From the NCBI RefSeq assembly GCF_004342175.1, contig NZ_SMAO01000009.1:1-64000 (forward strand): DNA of 64,000 nucleotides, in the 5' to 3' direction. Below, in pieces: positions 31,897 to 39,578 of the stretch; the first letter of the stretch is position 1, and every line of letters begins with the position of its first letter. This DNA is from Thiobaca trueperi (GTDB lineage Bacteria; Pseudomonadota; Gammaproteobacteria; Chromatiales; Chromatiaceae). Made by a program: the position numbers and the translations under genes. The notes beneath the pieces were generated by a model. That model searched no databases, was not told the origin of the DNA, and was given only the letters and a program-made list of their open reading frames with translations.

Positions 31897-33075
31897 TCAA
31901 CCGTAGCCGCAGAGTCTCTTGGAGAATTGCTGCAGGGCGATGACGCCGCTCGTCTCGGCTTGCTGGAGCCAGCTTTCCAACTGCTCGACCAACTGTTCGC
32001 GCGTGGCGTTGGAGCGGCTCCATAGGGCGACCAGCTCCTGGCGCATCGCGTAGAAGGTGGTCAGGAGCGGGCTGGCCGCGAGCGCCTGCTCCAGGATGAC
32101 GCGCTCTGTCTCGGGCAGATTCTCAGCGCCCCGCTGCAGCCCGTTTTGGATCGCTCGCAGTGTCCTCTTCTCGCGTAGCCCGAGGGTTGCGGCAACCTGC
32201 CGTTGGCGAACCTCTTGCCGGGCCGTTGGCGTCAGGCTGCGGGCGAACCTGGCCAGTACAGCATAGCGATGGGTGACGATGGCCTGCAAAGTGCCAGCGT
32301 CGCAGTGCCGCTTGGTCGGGTCGAAGCGCAACTTGGGCGCCACCCGCCGGACCTTGGCGAGCCCGAGCGACTCCAGAAGGCGGATATACAGCCAGCCGAT
32401 GTCGATCTCCCACCATTCATTCGATAGCTTCGCCGAGGTGGCGTAGGCATGGTGGTTGTTGTGTAGCTCCTCGCCGCCGACCAGGATGCCCCAGGGCACG
32501 ATGTTCCTGGAGGCGTCATTGGGCGCGAAACGGCGGTAGCCCCAGTAATGGCCGAGGCCATTGATGACCCCGGCGGCGAAGAATGGGATCCACATCATCT
32601 GAACCGCCCAGACGGTAAGCCCGATGGAACCGAACAGGACCAGATCGATGATCAGCAAGAGAGCGATGCCAAGCCGGCTGTGCCGCGCATAGAGGTGGCG
32701 TTCGAGCGCATCGTTGGGCACGCCGTGCCCGTAGTGCTCCAGCGTCTCCGTCACCGCGGCCTCGCGGCGATAAAGATCGACCCCGTCGAACAGAACCTTG
32801 TTGAGGCCGTAGATCTGCGGGCTGTGCGGATCATCCGGGGTCTCGCACTTGGCATGATGCTTACGATGGATGGCGACCCATTCGCGCGTGATGGTTCCCG
32901 TGGTGAGCCACAGCCAGGCGCGGAAGAAATGGCTGGCGAGCGGGTGCAGATCCAGGGCGTGGTGCGCCTGATGCCGGTGCAGGAAGATGGTGACGGAGGC
33001 GATGGTGACGTGGGTCAAGCCAAGGATGACCAGCACATACCCCCACCAGGGGAGATCGATGAGACCAAGCGGCAT
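31897..33075 (-). CDS. Acyl-CoA/acyl-lipid delta-9-type desaturase
   Basis: A 392-residue membrane desaturase with the three histidine boxes HRHQAHH, HRKHH and HNNHH that bind the di-iron centre, spaced as in the stearoyl-CoA desaturase family. Hydrophobic pairs lie near residues 10-30 and 155-195. An extended C-terminal helical segment of about 130 residues follows the third box. That part appears to be the long form found in some gammaproteobacteria. ATG 33075 has GGAGTCCGTTCCT upstream. A start 13 codons earlier is less likely. It should insert a cis double bond into membrane acyl chains using oxygen. Confidence 0.92.
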   Translation of the reverse strand: MPLGLIDLPWWGYVLVILGLTHVTIASVTIFLHRHQAHHALDLHPLASHFFRAWLWLTTGTITREWVAIHRKHHAKCETPDDPHSPQIYGLNKVLFDGVDLYRREAAVTETLEHYGHGVPNDALERHLYARHSRLGIALLLIIDLVLFGSIGLTVWAVQMMWIPFFAAGVINGLGHYWGYRRFAPNDASRNIVPWGILVGGEELHNNHHAYATSAKLSNEWWEIDIGWLYIRLLESLGLAKVRRVAPKLRFDPTKRHCDAGTLQAIVTHRYAVLARFARSLTPTARQEVRQRQVAATLGLREKRTLRAIQNGLQRGAENLPETERVILEQALAASPLLTTFYAMRQELVALWSRSNATREQLVEQLESWLQQAETSGVIALQQFSKRLCGYG

Positions 33076-33166
33076 AGGAACGGACTCCAAGTCATGATAG
33101 ACATAGCATGTCACCCGCGCCCGCCGGGATCGGTACGGTATCGCACATTATGGGAGGCCGTGGCGG

Positions 33167-33256
33167 CTGGCGGGACTTCATCCGCGCGATGCCTTTCGTG
33201 TTTTCGGACTGCTCTTCCTGGCGCTGTTGGTGAGGACTGCGCTGTTGGTGATACGA
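33167..33256 (+). pseudogene. Fragment of an MscS-type channel gene
   Basis: The DNA CGGGACTTCATCCGCGCGAT followed by GCCTTTCGTG is nearly identical to the start of the membrane region of the BON-MscS gene (about 21600). The similarity runs on through GGACTGCGCTGTTGG. A lost C in the GTGCTTTTCGG stretch breaks the frame. Only about 90 bp are kept. It is a decayed duplicate. Confidence 0.8.
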
Positions 33257-33323
33257 GGGGTTTTTAAAAAGTCTGCCGGGGGCTACGCACAAATCTGTAA
33301 CGCTACCCCCATCGTCCGGAGCT

Positions 33324-33507
33324 TTACACGCACTCCAACCCCCGTCCCTCCCCAGCCTCCTTGTGTGTGCGTCCGTCGCGGATGTGATAGATGCGCTGGA
33401 AGGTCGGGATGATCTTCTCGTCATGCGTCACCACGATGACGGCGGTCTGATACTGACGTGCCATGCGGTTGAGGATGCGGATCACCGCCAGGGCGCGTTC
33501 GCTGGGA
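33324..33507 (-). pseudogene. C-terminal fragment of an ABC transporter ATPase
   Basis: Minus-strand translation gives DPSERALAVIRILNRMARQY, then TAVIVVTHDEKIIPTFQRIY and HIRDGRTHKEAG to a stop. VVTHDEKI is the H-loop of a MacB/DevA/LolD-type ATPase, and only the last quarter of such a protein is present. It abuts the stop codon of the HPP gene without a spacer, so a deletion or insertion joined the two. Walker A, signature and Walker B motifs are missing. Confidence 0.85.
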
Positions 33508-34143
33508 TCACAGCCAGAACTCGGGATAGCGCCGCGCGGCGGGGAGATTGTTGAACAGCAGCGCTACGATCAGCAGCACCAGCGGACCCAGCGTGGCCGG
33601 GAGCAGCACGAAGAGATAGCCCATGGCATGCACTTGCTCCGAGCCAATGACGGCGATGAGCGCGGTCGCCCCGCCGGGCGGGTGCAGGGTGCGGGTCAGA
33701 TGCATGAGGGCGATGGCGGTGGCGACTGCGACCGACTGTGCCAGCCAGGGCTCGTCGCCCAGCCACTGCCAGCAGGTTACACCCACCAGCGCCGAGAGCA
33801 CATGCCCGCCGATGAGATTGCGCGGTTGGGCGAGCGGGCTGCGTACCGCGCCAAAAACCAGCACCGCCGAGGCGCCGAGCGAGCCGATGGCGAGCGTCAG
33901 ATCGGTCCCGACGAAGAACCACTGATTGAGCCAGGCGACAGCGGCGATCCCGCTGAACAGCCGGTCGATCGCGTGACGATGGGCCAGACGGTAGACGGCG
34001 CGGAAATCCATCGTGGTGATGTCGAGATAGCCGGGGATCTCGCGCATCGCCTCCAGGATGTCATCGTCGGTGAGCGCGATCTCGGCGAGGTCGTCCTGCG
34101 CGGACGGCTGCTCCGACGACTCGCGGGACGGGTGCTTGGTCAT
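33508..34143 (-). CDS. HPP family membrane protein
   Basis: A 211-residue protein. The first 70 residues are polar and contain DDDILEAMREIPGYLDITTMDFRAVYRLAHRHAIDR. The rest has four hydrophobic helices with the name-giving motif LTRTLHPPGGATALIAVIG and QPRNLIGGHVLSALVGV. HPP proteins are implicated in nitrite transport in chloroplasts and cyanobacteria. In proteobacteria the substrate is unknown. Its 3' end touches an ABC-ATPase fragment. Confidence 0.88.
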   Translation of the reverse strand: MTKHPSRESSEQPSAQDDLAEIALTDDDILEAMREIPGYLDITTMDFRAVYRLAHRHAIDRLFSGIAAVAWLNQWFFVGTDLTLAIGSLGASAVLVFGAVRSPLAQPRNLIGGHVLSALVGVTCWQWLGDEPWLAQSVAVATAIALMHLTRTLHPPGGATALIAVIGSEQVHAMGYLFVLLPATLGPLVLLIVALLFNNLPAARRYPEFWL

Positions 34144-34547
34144 GGCCAGGATACTCCAGGGCGACGGGTTCGCCGTCGCACCACCGTGAGAGGGAATCGC
34201 CGCCGCATTGAGCGATGATTGTGCTGCAAGGGATCAGTCCGAGCCGGCGCAACGGGTGCGTGCGTTTCGAAATACGTACTGCAATGGTTGGTTCATTGGA
34301 CGCGCGCACGGCGTTTGACGCCTTGATGCAGGTCAAGTCCAGGGGGCTCGCCATGGTTCGTGCGTTTCACCAAATCAATGAATCGAACAATAACGACGGG
34401 AAAAATACGCATATGGCCGAGCGGGATCGGTACGATACCGAACAGATGAAAACTGCCATTTCGATCACGCTGTAGATATTCAGCAGCGCGTCTTGCGGAC
34501 ACTCAGATCGCAGGCGGCTACGACAGGGACACTGACCGGAGCATGAC
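34144..34547. other. Intergenic region upstream of the persulfide dioxygenase
   Basis: These 404 bp contain no convincing gene. An 86-codon frame at 34215-34475 (start MIVLQGISPSRRNGCV) lacks a ribosome-binding site and family features, and I treat it as chance. The promoters of the divergent HPP and persulfide dioxygenase genes should lie here, but no palindrome of a known regulator was recognised. Confidence 0.5.
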
Positions 34548-35297
34548 ATGCTGTTCAAACAACTGTGCGAACCGATTTCCAGCACCTACACCTATCTGCT
34601 CGGCTGCGAGGAGACCGGTGAGGCGATCCTGATCGATCCGGTGCTGCCGACCTGGCAGCGCGATCTCGCGGTCATCGCCGAGCTTGGGCTGAGGCTGGTC
34701 TACACACTCGACACCCACATCCACGCCGATCACATCACGGCGGCGATCACCCTCAAACGCGAGTCCGGGAGCCGGATCGCGCATCCCGCCATCGACGCCT
34801 TGCCTTGTACCGACGAGCCGGTGCGCGAAGGCGTGCCGCTGGCGGTCGGCGGCATCCAGATCGACCCGCTCTTTACCCCCGGACACACCGACGGCCATCA
34901 CGCCTATCGCGTCGGCGACCGCGTCCTGACCGGCGATGCGCTCCTGATCGACGGCTGCGGGCGCACCGACTTCCAGAATGGCGATGCACCCACGCTCTAT
35001 CGCAGCGTGCGCGAAACGCTGTTCTCGCTGCCCGATGAAACCCTGGTGTATCCGGCCCATGATTACGAGGGACGACGGGTGTCGAGCATCGGGCAGGAGA
35101 AGGCGCGCAACCCGCGCCTCGGCGGCGACCGCTCGCTCGCGGCCTTCGTCGCGCTCATGAACGAGCTGGATCTGGCCTATCCGACCTTCATCGACTATGC
35201 GGTGCCGGGAAACCGCGAATGCGGCGTCTGTCCCGCCGACGTGCCGGAGGATCTCCAGCGGTACTGCCGGCAGATGGGTGACAGCCGGCAGGGTTGA
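34548..35297 (+). CDS. Persulfide dioxygenase-type metallo-beta-lactamase fold protein (ETHE1-like)
   Basis: A 249-residue protein with the metal ligands of the ETHE1 group: THIHADHITAA, FTPGHTDGHHAY, LTGDALLIDGCGRTDFQNGD and LVYPAHDYEG. ETHE1 enzymes oxidise glutathione persulfide with O2 to sulfite and glutathione. The GRTDFQ segment after the metal-binding Asp is characteristic. The C-terminal piece (VPGNRECGVCPADVPEDLQRYC) carries a pair of cysteines. This suits a sulfur-oxidising organism. GGAGCATGAC precedes the ATG. Confidence 0.9.
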   Translation: MLFKQLCEPISSTYTYLLGCEETGEAILIDPVLPTWQRDLAVIAELGLRLVYTLDTHIHADHITAAITLKRESGSRIAHPAIDALPCTDEPVREGVPLAVGGIQIDPLFTPGHTDGHHAYRVGDRVLTGDALLIDGCGRTDFQNGDAPTLYRSVRETLFSLPDETLVYPAHDYEGRRVSSIGQEKARNPRLGGDRSLAAFVALMNELDLAYPTFIDYAVPGNRECGVCPADVPEDLQRYCRQMGDSRQG

Positions 35298-35330
35298 TGC
35301 GCGTCCTGGCGAAGCGGATGAGGATGGATC

Positions 35331-35822
35331 ATGGGCGATTGGTGGCAGGCGGTGATCGATACCCTGGTGGCGGATTTCTCCGATCTTCCGAACGCCGCCG
35401 AGGCGGCCCGGATCACCGTGCGTCTACTGATCGCGGCGCTGCTCGGGGGGCTGCTCGGCTACGAGCGCGAACAGCAGCGCAAGTCGGCAGGGGTGCGCAC
35501 CCACATGCTGGTCGCCATCGGCGCGGCCCTGTTCGTGCTCATTCCGCAACAGGCCGGGATCGCGGAGGTGGAGATGAGCCGCGTGATCCAGGGCGTGATC
35601 GCCGGGGTCGGCTTTCTGGGGGCGGGAACAATCATCAAGGGCGCCGATGAAGAGCATGTGCGGGGTTTGACCACGGCCGCCGGCATCTGGCTGACCGCCG
35701 CCATCGGCCTCGCCGCCGGCCTGGGGCGCGAGTCATCGGCCATCCTCTGCACCCTGCTCGCCTTGCTGATCCTCTCGCTGGTGCCCAAGGTCGAGCGTTG
35801 GTTGAGCAGCCGTCGAGGGTAG
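35331..35822 (+). CDS. MgtC/SapB family membrane protein
   Basis: A 163-residue protein with about four hydrophobic helices and the family blocks AARITVRLLIAALLGGLLGYEREQQRKSAGVRTHMLVAIGAALFVLIP and GVIAGVGFLGAGTIIKG, followed by VRGLTTAAGIWLTAAIGLAAGLG. MgtC proteins modulate ATP synthase and Mg2+ homeostasis in pathogens. In environmental bacteria their role is open. It begins 33 bp after the persulfide dioxygenase gene, probably in the same transcript. A fragment of a second copy is at 20943. Confidence 0.9.
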   Translation: MGDWWQAVIDTLVADFSDLPNAAEAARITVRLLIAALLGGLLGYEREQQRKSAGVRTHMLVAIGAALFVLIPQQAGIAEVEMSRVIQGVIAGVGFLGAGTIIKGADEEHVRGLTTAAGIWLTAAIGLAAGLGRESSAILCTLLALLILSLVPKVERWLSSRRG

Positions 35823-36004
35823 CCTCGGCACGACCTCTGCGGCGAAACCCTTTTCTGATGCGTCCGTGCGACAGCGTCCAGAGGTGAACCGGTAGACTGT
35901 GTGCGCGACCGAACGGAATAGCTGCCACTCTCAGTGCATCATGCGAGCTGATTCGTCGCACGGTGTGGCGGTTCGGTACCCTTTATCAGGTCAGCGATCA
36001 CAGG

Positions 36005-36517
36005 ATGAAATTCTGGCACAAGATCTTCCAGCTCGGTCACTTCATCATCAGCCTGCTGTTCGTGATCTGTGCCGTCGTCCTCATCGTGCTCGCGACCCTG
36101 CAACTCTGGCACAGCCTGCAACTGGACCGCGCCCTGTCGCTCCTCCGGCGCCTGAATGGCGTGTTGGAGAGCATCGCCTTTCTGACCGTCGCCGTCGCCG
36201 CGCTGGAGTTGGGTCAAACCCTCCTGGAGGAAGAGGTTCAGCGCGAAGCGCACATGAGCGCCCCGACGCGCGTGCGGCGGTTCCTGTCTCGCTTCATGGT
36301 CGTGCTGGTGGTATCGCTCTCGATCGAAACGCTGGTGCTCGTGTTCCGCGTGGGCCATGACGCGCCGGAGCAGTTACCCTATGCCGCCTCCGTGGGCCTC
36401 GTCGCGGCGGTCCTGCTGGCGGCCTGGGGCGTGTTCATTCGCTTCAATTGCAGTGCGGAAGAATTGGAGCCGGAAGCGATGGCGCTCGCCAAACAGGAAG
36501 ACGAGAAGCTGGAGTAG
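36005..36517 (+). CDS. Four-helix membrane protein of unknown function
   Basis: A 170-residue protein with hydrophobic segments at LGHFIISLLFVICAVVLIVLATLQLW, LESIAFLTVAVAALELGQTLL, FLSRFMVVLVVSLSIETLVLVF and PYAASVGLVAAVLLAAWGVFI, ending in a Glu/Lys-rich tail. The arrangement resembles PsiE-like or DUF-type small membrane proteins, but no motif is decisive. The ATG is preceded by GATCACAGG. The 180 bp upstream contain a decayed repeat also found at about 20815. Function unknown. Confidence 0.7.
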   Translation: MKFWHKIFQLGHFIISLLFVICAVVLIVLATLQLWHSLQLDRALSLLRRLNGVLESIAFLTVAVAALELGQTLLEEEVQREAHMSAPTRVRRFLSRFMVVLVVSLSIETLVLVFRVGHDAPEQLPYAASVGLVAAVLLAAWGVFIRFNCSAEELEPEAMALAKQEDEKLE

Positions 36518-36559
36518 GCCCCGCGCCGGACTGATCCCGGCTGGTGAAAAAACCTGCCG

Positions 36560-37753
36560 TCATGACACCCTGCTCGCCGGCTTCGAGTGCATCGCAAAAA
36601 AGCGCATCATTTCCTGCGAGGCATCAGGGCCCTTGCCATCGGTAAAACTGCCGCGCTGGCTACCGCCGCTCCAGGCGTGACCCGCGCCATGCACCAGCCA
36701 GTGCTCGGCCACGATCCTGCCGTCGGAATCCTCGTGCACCCTTTGCGTATAAGCGTGGTGACCGTCATCGGCCAGCCCGGTCTTCGTCTGCGCCCTTGCC
36801 GGCGACGCCACGGACTGGCTCATGATGAGATCGCTATTGCGCGGATGCACGGTCGTGTCGCGGTCACCGTGGAACACGATGATCGGGACCGCTTGCTGGC
36901 GTGCGTTGGCGTCCAGGGTGGCGGTGCCTTTCATGGCGGCCAAGGCCGACGGCAGATCATTCGCTGCGGCATAGGGCACACCGGAGTGGATGCCGACCGC
37001 CGCGTACAACTCGGGATAGGTCGTGCCCATGATGAGAGCCATCGCACCGCCTGCCGAGAGGCCGGCGATATAAACCCGCGACGGATCGATGTGATAGGTC
37101 GTGACGACCTCCTGGGTCATGCCCGCGATCAGGGATGCCTCGCCTTGACCACGTTGCTGATCAACCGTATTGAACCAGTTCCAGCATTTCGAGCCGTTGG
37201 CCGACTGGGACTGGGCTGGATAGAGCACTAGACAGGATTGCTCCTCCGCAATCGCATTCAGCCGGGTGCCGACGGCGAAATCATCCGGATTTTGCATACA
37301 GCCATGCAGCATGACGACCAGTGGCAGTGGCTGCCCCTGATAAGCGGTTGGGACATAGAGCTTGTAGGCGCGGGTACCGGCAGGATTGGTGAAGGAGCCA
37401 GCCAGAAATTGTCCCGGCGCAGGCGCATCGCCATCCGCCTGCGCATCGACCGGCGGCGCGAAAACCGGTCGCTCGAATCGCAGCCCATTCAGCGGCGCGT
37501 CAATACCCAGCCTCGCCAGCAAGTCCGGCACAAACCCGTTGACCACGCCACCAGGATTGACCGCTGTGCCAAACGGTGGCGGATCGGTGGCGCGCACCCT
37601 GTACGCCGTCGCGGCGTTGCCGGGCCATGTGCCTGCCGGCATCCGACCCCGCAGCCTTTGCTGAATCGTCTCGGTCGCGGCGCCTGGCCCCTCTGTTTGC
37701 AGCCGGGACATGGCGGCGCGCATTCCAGCCAGCATGGTTTCATTCATCATCAT
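36560..37753 (-). CDS. PHB-depolymerase-family esterase
   Basis: A 397-residue alpha/beta hydrolase of the esterase/PHB depolymerase group (LpqC-like). After an N-terminal region of about 110 residues come YKLYVPTAYQGQPLPLVVMLHGCMQNPDDFAVGTRLN (oxyanion hole), the nucleophile in VYIAGLSAGGAMALIMG, the acid in VFHGDRDTTVHP and the base in LVHGAGHAWSGG. No signal peptide is obvious, so it may act on intracellular polyester or be exported by another route. It is followed upstream by a ribbon-helix-helix regulator only 9 bp away, the usual partner in PHB-related loci. Confidence 0.88.
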   Translation of the reverse strand: MMMNETMLAGMRAAMSRLQTEGPGAATETIQQRLRGRMPAGTWPGNAATAYRVRATDPPPFGTAVNPGGVVNGFVPDLLARLGIDAPLNGLRFERPVFAPPVDAQADGDAPAPGQFLAGSFTNPAGTRAYKLYVPTAYQGQPLPLVVMLHGCMQNPDDFAVGTRLNAIAEEQSCLVLYPAQSQSANGSKCWNWFNTVDQQRGQGEASLIAGMTQEVVTTYHIDPSRVYIAGLSAGGAMALIMGTTYPELYAAVGIHSGVPYAAANDLPSALAAMKGTATLDANARQQAVPIIVFHGDRDTTVHPRNSDLIMSQSVASPARAQTKTGLADDGHHAYTQRVHEDSDGRIVAEHWLVHGAGHAWSGGSQRGSFTDGKGPDASQEMMRFFAMHSKPASRVS

Positions 37754-37762
37754 GGGTTCACC

Positions 37763-38176
37763 TTATCGGATGCGCCCGGCGAGGGCGCTCTTGACCGCAG
37801 GACTGGCATGCAGGGCGCCCAGGACAACCAGCGATTCGATCGTCGCCAGCGCCAGTTCCGGCGACACATCGGAGCCAATGCTGGCGAGGCCCAACACCTG
37901 GATCTGGAGTGTCTGACCCGCCCTCTGCACGGCCTCCAGATCGGCGCGTGAATAGTGCTGAAGTCCAAGCACCAGACTCCTGCGGGAGATGGTCTGGCGG
38001 ACCACGTCGGCATGCGTGGTCAACTGATTGCGGATCGCGGTGCGGATCAGATCGGTTCGATTCGAGTAAAAACCTTCCTGTACCAGAAGGTCGATCTGTC
38101 CGAGGTCGACGAGTCCCAGATTGATCGTGATTTTCTCGGTTTCACTGACTTTCGGACGAATGTCATGAACGCTCAT
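37763..38176 (-). CDS. CopG-type ribbon-helix-helix transcriptional regulator
   Basis: A 137-residue protein whose first 60 residues form a ribbon-helix-helix: KITINLGLVDLGQIDLLVQEGFYSNRTDLIRTAIRNQL. The C-terminal part (DVVRQTISRRSLVLGLQHYSRADLEAVQRAGQTLQIQVLGL) is the extension usually found in regulators next to PHB depolymerase-like genes. It lies 9 bp upstream of that esterase gene and probably controls both. A candidate operator sits right before its start codon. Confidence 0.85.
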   Translation of the reverse strand: MSVHDIRPKVSETEKITINLGLVDLGQIDLLVQEGFYSNRTDLIRTAIRNQLTTHADVVRQTISRRSLVLGLQHYSRADLEAVQRAGQTLQIQVLGLASIGSDVSPELALATIESLVVLGALHASPAVKSALAGRIR

Positions 38177-38186
38177 ACAGGTCGCC

Positions 38187-38227
38187 TACCATCCAAAAGG
38201 AATCCGTTTACCATCCATATAGATGGC
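38187..38227. promoter_or_regulatory. Candidate operator of the RHH regulator
   Basis: Two TACCATCC repeats 22 bp apart lie 10-50 bp upstream of the regulator's start codon. The second is part of the palindrome CCATC-CATATA-GATGG. Short direct or inverted repeats near the own start are typical for RHH autoregulation. The assignment is inferred. Confidence 0.45.
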
Positions 38228-38486
38228 ATATTAGACTCTAAACGTTGTTTGTCAACTCGGCTGCGACTCGGCAGCGTTTCCCTGGTGGGTCTGCGCCGGA
38301 TGCAGCAACTGATTTCCGGCTATGTGCGATGGCGTACCGATTCAAGGTATCGCCTCGCGCGATAGTCTTTCGAGCTCAACGTCTTGAGGCTGCTCATGGT
38401 CCATCCCTCTGCCGTCGTCGCCGGGTTTGGATTGGACCACTTGAGTCAACAGGTTACGGGTCAAGCCCTGGCAAAGAGAAACCACC

Positions 38487-39578
38487 ATGTCCATCATTCT
38501 CGAAGAGTCGATCCGCGTCTGGATGTCGGGAAGCCAGACCCTGCGCGAGCGGATCGTCGAGCAGGGCACGGCGCGCTTCCTTGCCGTCCTCGGATCGACT
38601 GCGCCCCCTGATCGGGCGCGGGTGGATCAGGCTACCGCAAGTGCCCGCGATGAGGTCTTTGTCGCGCTGACGGCGGACGCGGTGCTGTCTTCCTTGCCCT
38701 CCGCGCCGGCCGATGCCGGTGCCCGCGAGGCGTTGCGCAGCCGCTGGCTGAGTCTCAACCCCGAGTGGAATCTCCCTCTCCCCGTCTCCGGACCCGGCCT
38801 GTCCGCCCCGCGACTGGCCATCGCCGCCGCCATCGGTAGCCTGCTCGGCATGATCGTGCTGGGTGGCGTGCTGAACCTGGCCCTGGGTGTGCGTGGCCTG
38901 GGGATGCTGATCGGTGGTCCCGGCGGCGCAGCGCTGGCCATGTACGCGGTCGGCCGGCTCACCGAGAGCAAGGCCCTGCGAGGCGTGCTCAAGACCCTGC
39001 TTGGCGTGGCCTGGACGGCGGACCTGCTGGGCGCCGCCTCGCTCGGGCTCGGCGCACTCTGGGGACGGCTCGCCGGCGTCGGGCTGCTGCGGCGCATCCT
39101 GGTCTACGCGGGCGTGGTCTCCCTGCTGGCCTTCACCCGTGGCGGCGCCCAATACGATGCCCGCGCCTATCGCGACTTGGTCCGCGATCTGATCCGCCAG
39201 TGGGTCGATGTCTCCTCGGTCCTGCTCTGCTGTCTGTCCGCCAGGCCGGTGACGAACTCCAGCGAGGCGGTGCTGGACGCCGGTCTCGCGCGGGCGATCC
39301 AGGATCTTCACCGTTCCGATGCCACAAGTCTGCCGATCGCCGCCGAGGCCCTCTTATTGGAAGCACGCCGGATGGGTCTGGATGGCCTGTCGACGCCTCC
39401 ACACTTCGGACAGTCCGACCACGCGGAGCACTCACGCCTGCGCTGGAGCCCGGAATTGGAGCAACAGTATCGTCCGTTCGGTCTGATCGAGGACGGTGAC
39501 ACCGTCATCGTCGAGGACGAGCCGGTGATCCAGAATGGCCGCATACTGGAGAAAGGCCGTGTCCGCAAACAGCGATAG
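38487..39578 (+). CDS. Membrane protein paired with an Hsp70-like protein
   Basis: A 363-residue protein of unknown family. The first 105 residues are soluble (VWMSGSQTLRERIVEQGTARFLAVLG..). The centre is Gly/Leu-rich with several hydrophobic segments (LAIAAAIGSLLGMIVLGGVLNLALG, GLGMLIGGPGGAALAMYAVG, LLGVAWTADLLGAASLGLGALW). The C-terminal 130 residues are polar, with FGLIEDGDTVIVEDEPVIQNGRILEKGRVRKQR at the end. It overlaps the next gene by 20 bp, which argues for a shared function with the Hsp70-like protein. AAGAGAAACCACC precedes the ATG. Confidence 0.65.
   Translation: MSIILEESIRVWMSGSQTLRERIVEQGTARFLAVLGSTAPPDRARVDQATASARDEVFVALTADAVLSSLPSAPADAGAREALRSRWLSLNPEWNLPLPVSGPGLSAPRLAIAAAIGSLLGMIVLGGVLNLALGVRGLGMLIGGPGGAALAMYAVGRLTESKALRGVLKTLLGVAWTADLLGAASLGLGALWGRLAGVGLLRRILVYAGVVSLLAFTRGGAQYDARAYRDLVRDLIRQWVDVSSVLLCCLSARPVTNSSEAVLDAGLARAIQDLHRSDATSLPIAAEALLLEARRMGLDGLSTPPHFGQSDHAEHSRLRWSPELEQQYRPFGLIEDGDTVIVEDEPVIQNGRILEKGRVRKQR

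Noticed and set aside
30610-32025. 471-codon plus-strand frame opposite nnrS
   Set aside because: It is the antisense of a convincing membrane-protein gene and its Gln/Arg/Gly-rich product is typical of mirror frames in GC-rich DNA.
34215-34475. 86-codon open frame before the persulfide dioxygenase gene
   Set aside because: No ribosome-binding site, no hydrophobic or family pattern, mixed composition.
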